From positions 1 through 35,032 of the forward strand of contig CALXWL010000009.1 in the NCBI GenBank assembly GCA_944392385.1: 35,032 nt of DNA, in the 5' to 3' direction. The stretch is from an uncultured Clostridia bacterium. Its GTDB lineage: Bacteria > Bacillota > Clostridia > TANB77 > CAG-508. The position numbers were made by a program, and so were the translations under genes. The notes under the pieces are model-generated. The model was not told the DNA's origin and did no database searches. It saw only the letters and a program-made list of their open reading frames with translations. Below, piece by piece: positions 6,784-14,942 of this stretch (positions are counted from its first letter, which is position 1; every line of letters starts with the position of its first letter).

Positions 6784-8358
6784 ATGAAGAAAATTTTTTA
6801 TGATGGTAATTTTATTACATTGGAGAACTATAATGTGGAAGCGATTTTGGTTGAAGATGGTTTTATTAAAAAGGTTGGTAATAAAGATGATATTTTTAGT
6901 TATAAGGATAAAAATACTGAGCTAATAAGTTTAGAGGGATATACTATGATGCCTTCTTTTATTGATTCTCATAGTCATTTTTCGGGAATTGCAAATGGTT
7001 TTTTAAAGGTGAATTTAGAAGGTTGTAAGAGTTTTAATGATATTCAAGAAGTGCTTAAGAAGTATAAAGAGGATCATCAAGTGGTTGATAATGTTTGGAT
7101 TTTGTCTGATGGGTATGATCATAATAGTTTGATTGAGAAACGTCATCCTAATAAGGAGTTAATAGATGAGATATTTCCTAATAATCCTGTTGTGTTACAG
7201 CATAAGTCTGGTCATGTGGGGGTTTTTAATAGTGCTGCTCTTAGGTTTTTTAATGTGACAAATGATACTCATTCTTGCAATGGAGGAATGATTGAAAAAG
7301 TAGGTGGTAGCTTAACTGGATATATGGAGGAAAATTCTTTTTTAAATTATTTGAAGGAAATTCCAATGCCTAGTATGGATAATTTATTAAATGCATACGA
7401 AAAAGCTCAAGAATTATATTTATCTTATGGGATTACTACTATTCAAGATGGAATGGCTTATCCTTCTATGATTCCTATTTACCAAAATTTAGTTAGTAAT
7501 AGGAAATTGAAATTAGATTTGGTATCTTATATTGAACCGAATAGCAGAAAAGTGTTTTTTGATACATTTAGTAATTGTATTAGAAAGTATTACAATAATT
7601 TTAAGATAGGTGGCTATAAAATTTTTTTGGATGGTTCACCTCAATCAAGAACCGCCTGGATGAGAACTCCTTATGTGGGTGAAAATATGTATTTGGGTTA
7701 TAATACTATGGATGATAAAGATGTAGAAGATGTAGTTAAAACATCAAAAGATACAAATATGCAACTACTTGCCCATTGTAATGGTGATAAGGCTGCTGAG
7801 CAATATATAAATAGTATAAAAAAGTTTGAAAATGATATAGAAGAAATTAGACCTGTTATGATACATGCACAATTTGTTGGTCTTGACCAATTATCTGACT
7901 TAAAAAAATATCATATTATTCCTTCTTTTTTTATAGAACATGTTTTTTATTGGGGAGATATTCATATTGAAAATTTTGGATATGAAAGAGCAAGCCTTAT
8001 AAGCCCTGCCAATTCTGCTTTAAAACAGCATATATTATTTACATTTCACCAAGATTCTCCTGTAATAAAACCAAATATGTTTGAAACTATCTGGTGTGCC
8101 ACAACTAGAAAAACAAAAAAAGGTGTAATATTAGGAGAAAATGAGAAGATTTCTGTTTTAGATGCGATTAAAGCTGTAACCATAAATAGTGCATATCAAT
8201 ATTTTGAAGAAGATAAAAAAGGTTCTATAAAAGAAGGGAAGCTTGCAAATTTAATAATTGTTGATAAGAACCCTTTAGAAATAAGTTTAGATGAACTTAA
8301 AAATATCCAAGTACTAGAAACTATAAAAGAAGGAGTTTCATTGTTTAAACGTAACTAA
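6784..8358 (+). CDS. YtcJ-like metal-dependent amidohydrolase
   Basis: This 524-residue protein has the amidohydrolase family 3 layout: an N-terminal beta-sandwich, the metal motif FIDSHSHFSG (HxH, about residues 58-67), the barrel motif KIFLDGSPQSRTAWM, LLAHCNGDKA (His), MIHAQFVG (His), and FHQDSPV with a late catalytic Asp near residue 427. A C-terminal segment (KKGSIKEGKLANLIIVDKNP) closes the small domain. Relatives hydrolyse amides or formamides with bound zinc; the substrate is not predictable. GGAAGGAG precedes the ATG. It is one of few plus-strand genes and converges with murG across a palindromic repeat. Confidence 0.9.
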   Translation: MKKIFYDGNFITLENYNVEAILVEDGFIKKVGNKDDIFSYKDKNTELISLEGYTMMPSFIDSHSHFSGIANGFLKVNLEGCKSFNDIQEVLKKYKEDHQVVDNVWILSDGYDHNSLIEKRHPNKELIDEIFPNNPVVLQHKSGHVGVFNSAALRFFNVTNDTHSCNGGMIEKVGGSLTGYMEENSFLNYLKEIPMPSMDNLLNAYEKAQELYLSYGITTIQDGMAYPSMIPIYQNLVSNRKLKLDLVSYIEPNSRKVFFDTFSNCIRKYYNNFKIGGYKIFLDGSPQSRTAWMRTPYVGENMYLGYNTMDDKDVEDVVKTSKDTNMQLLAHCNGDKAAEQYINSIKKFENDIEEIRPVMIHAQFVGLDQLSDLKKYHIIPSFFIEHVFYWGDIHIENFGYERASLISPANSALKQHILFTFHQDSPVIKPNMFETIWCATTRKTKKGVILGENEKISVLDAIKAVTINSAYQYFEEDKKGSIKEGKLANLIIVDKNPLEISLDELKNIQVLETIKEGVSLFKRN

Positions 8359-8396
8359 GTCACTATTTCGCCTAAAACTTAAATAAAAGCCACAAA

Positions 8397-8530
8397 GTAG
8401 CCAAAAGCAGGAATTATATGTTTATTCGAAAGAAAACAATCGAAAAGCCAACGGCTTCACTCGTGACCCGCGTAGCCATTTCGATTTTTTCTTGAGAATA
8501 AACATATAATTCCTGCTTTTGGCGGACTAC
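8397..8530. repeat. Long-hairpin dispersed repeat, copy 1
   Basis: A perfect 28-bp stem (8400-8427 with 8496-8523) starts with GCCAAAAGCAGGAATTATAT and carries a loop with a second, imperfect stem and the conserved CTCGTGACC. A second copy at 16508-16640 shares both ends and the loop motif and has a compensatory T-A to G-C change in the stem. It lies between convergent genes here, so it could also act as a two-way terminator. The family is unknown to me. Confidence 0.8.
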
Positions 8531-8557
8531 ATACTTCCAACTCTAACTAAATATTAC

Positions 8558-9652
8558 CTATTTTACCAATTTTTCTATTTCTTCATATATTTTTTCTTCT
8601 ACATTTTTTATAGCCATTTTCTGTGCATTCATGCCCATTTCATTTAATTTCGTTCTATTGCTTATTACTTCATTTATTGTTTTATTAAGCTTTTCATAGC
8701 TTAAGTCTTTATCTAATATTATTTTAGCAGCATTTGCATTTGCTAGTACTTTTGCATTATATTCTTGATGATTTTCTGTTGCAAATGGATATGGTATAAA
8801 TATTGCAGGTTTACCACATTTTGCAACTTCTGTTATTGTCATTGCTCCGCTTCTTGCAATTATAAGGTCTGATAGATTTAACACTTCTCCCATATTATAT
8901 ATATATGGAAGTATTGTAGCATTATATGCTTCTTTTATTTTCTTTTTTACTTCTTCATAATTTTTTTTACCAACTGCCCAAATTATTTGATATTCTTTGT
9001 TTAATTTCTTATTTATAATTTCGATTAAACTTTTATTTATAGATTCTGCCCCTTGACTTCCACCAAATACGGTTATTATTGGTAGTTCGTTTTTTATATT
9101 TAGTTCTTTTTTTAAATTGTTTTTTTGTTCTGCACTTAAATTTATTTTTTCAACTTTTGTAGGTGTTCCTGTTACAACTATATGTTTTGCTTTTGGAAGC
9201 CTTTTTTTAGAATCTTCAAAACCTACCAAAACTGTATTTACCTTTTTTGATAGTAGCTTTACAGCTACTCCTGGAAATGCGTTACTTTCATGTAGTAGTG
9301 TTGGTATATTTAGTTTTATTCCACTAGATATAACTGGCCCACATATATATCCACCTGTTCCAATTATTATATCTGGATTTATTTCCTTTATTATTTTTTT
9401 TGCAGTTTTATAACTTTTTATAGTCTTACACGCATTTTTAAAATTTGCAAAACTTATTTTTCTTACTATACCATATGCTTCTATTGTTTTTAATTTGTAG
9501 CCTGCTCTTGGCACTAAATCATTTTCTAATCCTCTCGGAGTTCCTATAAATGTGATATCTGCATTGGAATTGTGTTTTTTTATTTCATTTGCAATTGCAA
9601 TTCCTGGATTAATATGTCCTCCTGTACCTGCTGCTGCAATTATAACTTTCAT
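8558..9652 (-). CDS. murG: UDP-GlcNAc: lipid I N-acetylglucosaminyltransferase (MurG)
   Basis: MurG adds GlcNAc to lipid I to make lipid II on the inner face of the membrane. The 364-residue length is normal. The N-terminal acceptor loop AAAGTGGHINPGIAIA, the HESNAFPG motif, the donor-domain GGSQGAESIN and the SGAMTITEVAKCGKPAIFIP segment are all present. It is the last gene of the murE-mraY-ftsW-murG run, 14 bases after ftsW, and ends near a long palindromic repeat. Confidence 0.96.
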   Translation of the reverse strand: MKVIIAAAGTGGHINPGIAIANEIKKHNSNADITFIGTPRGLENDLVPRAGYKLKTIEAYGIVRKISFANFKNACKTIKSYKTAKKIIKEINPDIIIGTGGYICGPVISSGIKLNIPTLLHESNAFPGVAVKLLSKKVNTVLVGFEDSKKRLPKAKHIVVTGTPTKVEKINLSAEQKNNLKKELNIKNELPIITVFGGSQGAESINKSLIEIINKKLNKEYQIIWAVGKKNYEEVKKKIKEAYNATILPYIYNMGEVLNLSDLIIARSGAMTITEVAKCGKPAIFIPYPFATENHQEYNAKVLANANAAKIILDKDLSYEKLNKTINEVISNRTKLNEMGMNAQKMAIKNVEEKIYEEIEKLVK

Positions 9653-9666
9653 ACATTTCTCCTTTT

Positions 9667-10815
9667 TTAAATTTTATTTGTTTGTCTTGATATGTTGAGT
9701 AATATTCCTACCGAGGCAAGCAATATTATAAGCGATGTTCCACCATAACTAAAGAACGGCAGTGCTATTCCTGTTACTGGCATTGATGATGTTACAACTG
9801 CTATATTTATTATTGCTTGGAATCCAATAAGTGCTGTTATTCCACAAGCTAGTAAGCTTCCAAACATATCTGGTGCTTTCATTGATATTATTATTCCTCT
9901 CCAAATAAATACTGCAAATAATAATATTACAACTACGCAACCTATGAAACCTAGCTCTTCTGCTAGTACTGCAAATATGTAATCATTATGTGGTTCTGAT
10001 ATATATAAATATTTTTGTCTACTATTTCCTAGTCCTACTCCAAATAAGCCTCCTGAACCAATTGCATATAATCCTTGTATTATTTGCCAACCTGTATCTA
10101 ATGGGTCTGCCCATGGGTTTGCAAATGCTATTAGTCTTTGTAATCTATATGCTCCTATATCAAAGTATTTTGCAAGTACGTATAAAGCTATACCTCCTAG
10201 TGTTGCTCCTGTACCTCCAAATATTATGAAGTGTGATATTTTACAGCCTGCCATTATCATCATAACCGAAATTGTTAATATTATTAAAATTGATGCACTT
10301 AAGTGTGATTGTACTAATAAAAGTATTGCTATTGCAGGTAACAAGAAGAATAATATTGGTTTAAAAAATCCTTTCCATAGGCTTTTTAGTTCGTTTCTAT
10401 GTATTGTAAGATATGATGCAAAAAATATTATTAATCCTAATTTTGTTATTTCTGATGGCTGAATTGTTCCAAATACAGGGAATTTAATCCATCTTGTTGC
10501 GCCTTTTACTGTTACTCCTATCCCTGGTATTAAAACTGCTGCTAATCCAATTATAGAAACAATCCAGATAATTTTATAAAATTTTGATAATATTTTATAA
10601 TCTATTTTCGATATAACTAACATAACAACTATTCCCAGTACTGCTGCAATTGCTTGTTTATACACATAAGTGTAACTGCTTGATGTTGTAGATAATGACA
10701 TTGGTGAACTTGCTGAAAGAACCATTGTTATTCCCATTCCTAAAAGTACTAATACTACCATAAATAAAATAAAATCAAATGGTTTACTTTTTTTACTGGT
10801 TACTTTACTCTTCAT
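9667..10815 (-). CDS. ftsW: SEDS-family lipid II glycosyltransferase (FtsW)
   Basis: This 382-residue protein has about ten membrane helices. SEDS signatures are visible: the loop GLGNSRQKYLYISEPHNDYI, then FAVLAEELGFIG, and the C-terminal LPFFSYGGTSLI motif. SEDS proteins polymerise lipid II with a partner class B PBP. The position between mraY and murG fits FtsW, the division enzyme, better than RodA. The 5' end is separated from mraY by 30 bases. Confidence 0.92.
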   Translation of the reverse strand: MKSKVTSKKSKPFDFILFMVVLVLLGMGITMVLSASSPMSLSTTSSSYTYVYKQAIAAVLGIVVMLVISKIDYKILSKFYKIIWIVSIIGLAAVLIPGIGVTVKGATRWIKFPVFGTIQPSEITKLGLIIFFASYLTIHRNELKSLWKGFFKPILFFLLPAIAILLLVQSHLSASILIILTISVMMIMAGCKISHFIIFGGTGATLGGIALYVLAKYFDIGAYRLQRLIAFANPWADPLDTGWQIIQGLYAIGSGGLFGVGLGNSRQKYLYISEPHNDYIFAVLAEELGFIGCVVVILLFAVFIWRGIIISMKAPDMFGSLLACGITALIGFQAIINIAVVTSSMPVTGIALPFFSYGGTSLIILLASVGILLNISRQTNKI

Positions 10816-10845
10816 AATTTTACCTTTCTAAAAAATTCTTTATTT

Positions 10846-11827
10846 TTAAATCGCACACAATCCAATTATACATAGCATTAATGTAAATATGCAAAATACT
10901 GATACTACCTTGTTTTCTTTCCATCCTGATAATTCAAAATGATGATGTAATGGTGCCATTTTAAATAATCTTTTTCCTCCTGTTTTTTTAAAGTATACTA
11001 CTTGAAGTACTACTGATATTGTTTCTACCACTGGAATTGCTGCAATTACTAGTAATATAAGTGGCATTTGTAAATATAATGCAATTGCAGATATTACCCC
11101 TCCTAGTAGTAACGAACCAGTATCTCCCATAAATACTTTTGCTGTATTTAAGTTGAATATTAAAAATCCTAAACAAGCTCCTACTATTATGCTTCCAAAT
11201 ACAACTATTTCTTTTACATCTAATATGATTGCAATTACTGTTAAGCATGTTGTGATAATTGCTACTACACTAGTACTAAGACCATCTATACCATCAGTTA
11301 AGTTTACTGCATTTGTTGTTCCTAGCATAACAAATATTGCAAATGGTATATATACTAAAACTGGTAGTACTACTTCTTGTTTTATAAATGGAATTATTGT
11401 AGAGGTTCCTAAATTTATTCCCCTTAATAAATATAATGTAAATAAAACTGAAATTATTAATAACCCAAGCATTTTACTAGATGGTTTTAATCCCTTAGTA
11501 TTTTTAAGTACTAATTTCTTGTAGTCATCTATAAAACCTATTGTTCCAAATCCTATTGATATAAGTAATAATGGAAATAATTTTTCCCCTACAACTGGAT
11601 CTGTTTTAGAGTAATATATATATCCTCCTATTGTTCCTGCAATTATGCCGAGCTGCTATAATTATTCCTCCCATTGTAGGTGTTCCTTTTTTACCTAAAT
11701 GGCTCTGTGGACCTTCTTCTCTTTCTATTTGCCCTATTTTTAATTTTCTTAATATTGGTATTATAAATATTGCCAGAATTACTGTTGCAATAAACGAAAC
11801 AAACAGTATTTTTGTTTGAAAATACAA
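10846..11827 (-). pseudogene. mraY: Phospho-MurNAc-pentapeptide transferase MraY, split by a one-base frameshift
   Basis: MraY transfers phospho-MurNAc-pentapeptide to undecaprenyl phosphate, giving lipid I. The first part (start TTG at 11827 with AGGAGG 9 bases upstream) reads through [12 protein letters not shown]; the frame then shifts at 11650-11651 (minus strand GCAGCT-C-GGCATA). In the next frame the protein continues [15 protein letters not shown], then IGFIDDYKK (catalytic Asp pair), DGIDGLS and the C-terminal HHHFE motif. Removing one base restores about 326 residues, the normal length. mraY is essential and only one copy is visible, so a sequencing or assembly error is more likely than a true null. 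A programmed shift cannot be excluded. Confidence 0.9.
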
Positions 11828-11828
11828 T

Positions 11829-13289
11829 TTATGTTACCTCCTTTATGATTTCTCTTTCATCATAGTGTTTTTTTATTCCATTTATTTCTTGATATGTTTC
11901 ATGCCCTTTTCCAGCTAGAACTATTATATCATTTTTTGTAGCCATTTCTACTGCATATTTTATTGCTTCTGTTCTATTTACTATTGTTTTATATTTTCCT
12001 TTAGACTTTTTAGCACCTTCTTCTATTTGTTCTATTATTTCTTCAGGGTTTTCTGTTCTTGGATTATCTGATGTTATTATTGTAAAATCTGCAATATTTG
12101 TTGAAATTTGTCCCATTATTGGTCTTTTACTTTTGTCTCTATCTCCTCCACATCCAAATACTGCAATTACTTTTCCTCTAGTATAACTTTTTACTGCATT
12201 TAGTATACTTTGTAAACTTTCAGGAGAATGGGCATAATCTATCATTATTGTTAAGCCCTTTTTATTATCTACAAGCTCACTTCTACCAGGAACTCTTACA
12301 TTTAATAATGCTTCTTTTATTACTCCTGCATTTGCTCCAAGTTTAGTTGCAACACAAATAGCTGCTAATGAATTATATACACTAAATCTCCCTGGTATTC
12401 CTGTTTTTATTCTTTCATTTTTTCCATCAATTTTAACTTTAAAATCTACACTTGAATTTGTTATTGTAATATCTTTTGCAATTAAATCTGCTTCATTATC
12501 TATTCCAAATGATTTTATATCTTTATCAGGTAATAATTTTTTTATTTTTGAAACTCTGAAATCATCTGCATTTATATAACTTATTTTACTTGATTTTATT
12601 AATTTTAATTTTGAGTTAAAATAATCTTCCATATCCGGATGTTCATTTGCACTAATATGGTCTTCTGAAAAATTAGTAAATATCCCTATATCAAAATCTA
12701 TTCCATCTACTCTATGAAGTTTTAATGCTTGTGATGAAACTTCCATTACTACACAATCTACATTTTCTTCTACCATTTTGCTAAATAGCTTTTGTAGTTC
12801 TAAAGCATCTGGAGTTGTTCTGCTACTTTCACCTAAACTTTTGCTTCCTATATAATTTGCAACTGTACCTACTAGGCCTACTTTTTTACCTTGAGCTTCC
12901 AAAATTGCTTTAATCATAAATGTTGTTGTTGTTTTTCCTTTAGTACCTGTTACTCCTATCATTTTCATTTTTTTTGAAGGATTTTTATAAAAATTGCATG
13001 CTATTTTTGCAGCAGCAATTCTTGTATCTGGAGCCATTATTATTGTTACATCATCTGTTATATCTTGTTTATTTAATTTTACTCCTTCTTGAATCATAAT
13101 AGCAGCTGCGCCATTTTCTATTGCTTGTTTTATAAATTTATGTCCATCTGTTTCGAATCCTACAATTGCAACAAATAAGCTATTTTTTGTTATTTTTCTT
13201 GAATCACTTTCTACTGAGGTTATGTCTAAATCTAGGGTTCCTTTTGCTTTTAATCCTTCGATTCCTGAAATAACAGCTCTTAATTCCAT
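11829..13289 (-). CDS. murE: UDP-MurNAc-tripeptide synthetase, meso-diaminopimelate type
   Basis: MurE adds the third residue to the UDP-MurNAc dipeptide. The 486-residue protein shows the Mur ligase ATP loop [14 protein letters not shown], the carbamylated-Lys region [11 protein letters not shown], and [12 protein letters not shown]. The DNPR motif marks meso-diaminopimelate specificity, so the wall is probably A1-gamma type. AGGAGG precedes the ATG. Its stop overlaps the mraY ribosome-binding site, implying translational coupling. murF and murD, usual neighbours, are not in this cluster. Confidence 0.95.
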   Translation of the reverse strand: MELRAVISGIEGLKAKGTLDLDITSVESDSRKITKNSLFVAIVGFETDGHKFIKQAIENGAAAIMIQEGVKLNKQDITDDVTIIMAPDTRIAAAKIACNFYKNPSKKMKMIGVTGTKGKTTTTFMIKAILEAQGKKVGLVGTVANYIGSKSLGESSRTTPDALELQKLFSKMVEENVDCVVMEVSSQALKLHRVDGIDFDIGIFTNFSEDHISANEHPDMEDYFNSKLKLIKSSKISYINADDFRVSKIKKLLPDKDIKSFGIDNEADLIAKDITITNSSVDFKVKIDGKNERIKTGIPGRFSVYNSLAAICVATKLGANAGVIKEALLNVRVPGRSELVDNKKGLTIMIDYAHSPESLQSILNAVKSYTRGKVIAVFGCGGDRDKSKRPIMGQISTNIADFTIITSDNPRTENPEEIIEQIEEGAKKSKGKYKTIVNRTEAIKYAVEMATKNDIIVLAGKGHETYQEINGIKKHYDEREIIKEVT

Positions 13290-13367
13290 ATTTTTTCCTC
13301 CTAATTACAACATAATTACCTTTTCATTATATTTTCAACTTAAAATAAACATTTTTTACCATGTTCT

Positions 13368-13396
13368 ATTATAATATTTTTTTTGTGTTTTGTATA
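13368..13396 (-). promoter_or_regulatory. Possible promoter of the murE cluster
   Basis: TATACA (13391-13396), 17 bases and TATAAT (13368-13373) on the minus strand lie about 80 bases before murE. The -10 box is good and the -35 box weak. Confidence 0.5.
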
Positions 13397-13455
13397 GTTA
13401 TTTTTCAAAATTTATATGTTTTTTAATAGTTAATTATATTCTTATATAAAAGATA

Positions 13456-13482
13456 AATAGAACCTAAAATTTAGGTTCTATT
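13456..13482 (-). terminator. Palindromic terminator-like hairpin after the spo0E-like gene
   Basis: AATAGAACCTAAA and its complement form a nearly perfect 12-13 bp stem with almost no loop. The small gene's TAG stop lies inside the stem. The following T tract on the minus strand is interrupted (TATCTTTT), so termination may be partial. Confidence 0.5.
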
Positions 13483-13621
13483 TATTTATTTCCTGCTTGT
13501 AATACTCCGTTATTAGTTCGTCTAATTCTATGCTTAACTTATATATTATTTCATAATCTGCTCCGTTTATAATACTATTATTTAGTTCTTCTCTTTTTTT
13601 AAGGATTTGTTTTGTTACCAT
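13478..13621 (-). CDS. Spo0E-family aspartyl-phosphate phosphatase
   Basis: This 47-residue protein begins MVTKQILKKREELNN and carries the Spo0E signature SIELDELITEYY in its C-terminal half; the two predicted helices form an antiparallel hairpin. Relatives dephosphorylate the response regulator Spo0A and hold back sporulation. The length is typical of Clostridia members. AAGGAG lies 10 bases before the ATG. It is a single-gene unit closed by a hairpin. The identification rests on the motif only, but the match is characteristic. Confidence 0.85.
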   Translation of the reverse strand: MVTKQILKKREELNNSIINGADYEIIYKLSIELDELITEYYKQEINK

Positions 13622-13971
13622 TATATGCACTCTCCTTTTTTCTATTTTTTATCTTCTGTTTATGCATAAGAAAAGTTTAATTGTTTTTTCTATATATAAA
13701 ATACCATATTTTTACATAAACGTCAATATAAAAACAGCAAAAAGTCATTTTTTCTAACTATTTTCGTGCGTGTTTTTTCCTTATTTTTCCAGTTTTATTT
13801 GTTTTTTCTATCTTTTTATTTTTCTTTATGGCAATTTTGTTTGTTTTAATACATTTTTCGACGGTTGCTATATAATTTTTTAAAATTTATAATAAAAATT
13901 TCCATCTTACACATATTTCGACAACATTCGACATTATATATATATTATATTTTGTATAGGAGGTAATATAT
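13622..13971. other. AT-rich spacer upstream of the reverse transcriptase fragment
   Basis: I see no gene here. The region is very AT-rich, with TTCGAC repeated three times (near 13856, 13917 and 13927) and a TATATT box at about 13944 that could serve the reverse transcriptase. No sequence resembling the variable repeat at 15030-15173 is present, so it does not hold a DGR template repeat. Confidence 0.5.
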
Positions 13972-14499
13972 ATGAAGCGTATGCATAATTTATATAACAA
14001 TATTTTAGACTTAGAAAACATTAACTATGTTTTTAATAAAATATGTTGTCATGTTAAAAATAAGCAAAGAAAAGAAATATTAAAACAATATAAGTGCATG
14101 TACATTTCAAATGTTTACAATATTTTAAAAAATAAAAGTTTCAAAGTTGGAACTTATAACATTTTTACAATTTATGAACCGAAAAAAAGAATTGTTGTAA
14201 GTTTAAATTTACAAGATAAAATTATTAATCATTTAATAAGTTCATTTATTCTTATTCCAGCTTTAATACCTTGTTTAATTGATGGAAATGTTGCTAGTAG
14301 GAAAGGGTTTGGTACTAAAAAAGGTCTAGAAATGGCTTATAATTTTCATAGAATTTGCAAAATCAAATATAAAAAGTACTATATATTAAAATGTGATATT
14401 AGTAGCTTTTTTAAAAGTATTAATCATAATATTTTAAAACAAAAATTAAAAAAGAAAATAAAAGATAAAGAAGCATTAGATCTTTTAAATATTCTATAA
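13972..14499 (+). pseudogene. DGR-type reverse transcriptase, 5' fragment
   Basis: The 175-residue product starts MKRMHNLYNNILDLENINYV, the typical opening of DGR reverse transcriptases. It contains NVASRKGFGTKKGLEMA (motif 2 region) and the first catalytic block YILKCDISSFFKSINHNIL (motif A, with the metal-binding Asp). It stops just after KDKEALDLL, so the YxDD box and thumb are absent. Full-length family members are about twice as long. AGGAGG and a good ATG show that the 5' end is intact. The last 80 bases overlap a convergent gene, which suggests a rearrangement junction near 14490. It is probably inactive. Confidence 0.85.
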
Positions 14500-14851
14500 T
14501 TTGATCTATTCTTTTATTTTTATTTACTTTTTCCTTTGCTAACTTTAAAAATTTGTTATAATTGTTAAGATTTTTATTATTACTTTGTTGTTCAACATCA
14601 TAATTGTTTCTTCTATCTACAACAATATAATTTATTTTATTGTTTTCTAATATTGCTGTTACTTTTCCTAAGCTAGGTATTGGAAAAGCAGATGAATACA
14701 CATCTTGTGTTTTATTTAGTTTGTAATTAAATAAATAATTGATAATGTATGCATCTTTTCCATATGCTGTATAAAATGTTCCTACCTTCACTAAAACAAT
14801 ATCTTCTTTATGTATTAGCTTTATAGTTTCTATCATGTTTATTATTCCCAT
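14420..14851 (-). CDS. MutS-domain-I-like DGR accessory protein (MSL type), 3' end altered
   Basis: About 120 residues resemble the mismatch-binding domain I of MutS: DIVLVKVGTFYTAYGKDA matches the MutS pattern of a hydrophobic strand, then GxFY and a Asp-Ala pair, and FPIPSLGKVTAILENNKINY matches the second half. MutS-like accessory proteins are reported with DGRs, and this gene sits directly downstream of the variable-repeat gene. The hydrophobic tail after IIEYL is the antisense of the reverse transcriptase fragment, so the natural end was probably lost. AAGGAG precedes the ATG. The domain call is from pattern reading. Confidence 0.65.
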   Translation of the reverse strand: MGIINMIETIKLIHKEDIVLVKVGTFYTAYGKDAYIINYLFNYKLNKTQDVYSSAFPIPSLGKVTAILENNKINYIVVDRRNNYDVEQQSNNKNLNNYNKFLKLAKEKVNKNKRIDQIIEYLKDLMLLYLLFSFLIFVLKYYD

Positions 14852-14905
14852 TTTCTACTCCTTAAATAAGTATTGTTTACGTTCCTATAAATGCTTATCC
14901 CCCTA

Positions 14906-14942
14906 TCCCTAGGCGACCAGAAGCCGCCTCGGGACTTTTTTA
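14906..14942. terminator. GC-rich hairpin after the variable-repeat gene
   Basis: TCCCTAGGCG (14906-14915) pairs with CGCCTCGGGA (14925-14934) with one A-G mismatch and a nine-base loop, followed on the plus strand by CTTTTTT. Read on the plus strand it is a good intrinsic terminator that would stop a transcript of the reverse transcriptase fragment. In known DGRs a DNA hairpin lies just past the variable repeat and aids target recognition, so that role is also possible. Confidence 0.65.

Noticed and set aside
8397..8530. Long hairpin as an ordinary terminator of murG and the amidohydrolase gene
   Set aside because: The stem is much longer than a terminator and a second copy with a compensatory change lies in a divergent spacer, so a dispersed element explains it better.
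9749..9940. Asn- and Ser-rich minus-strand frame inside ftsW
   Set aside because: It is an alternate frame of FtsW with no start signals.
13622..13971. Possible DGR template repeat upstream of the reverse transcriptase
   Set aside because: No stretch resembles the WLASR or GVRP coding ends of the variable repeat.
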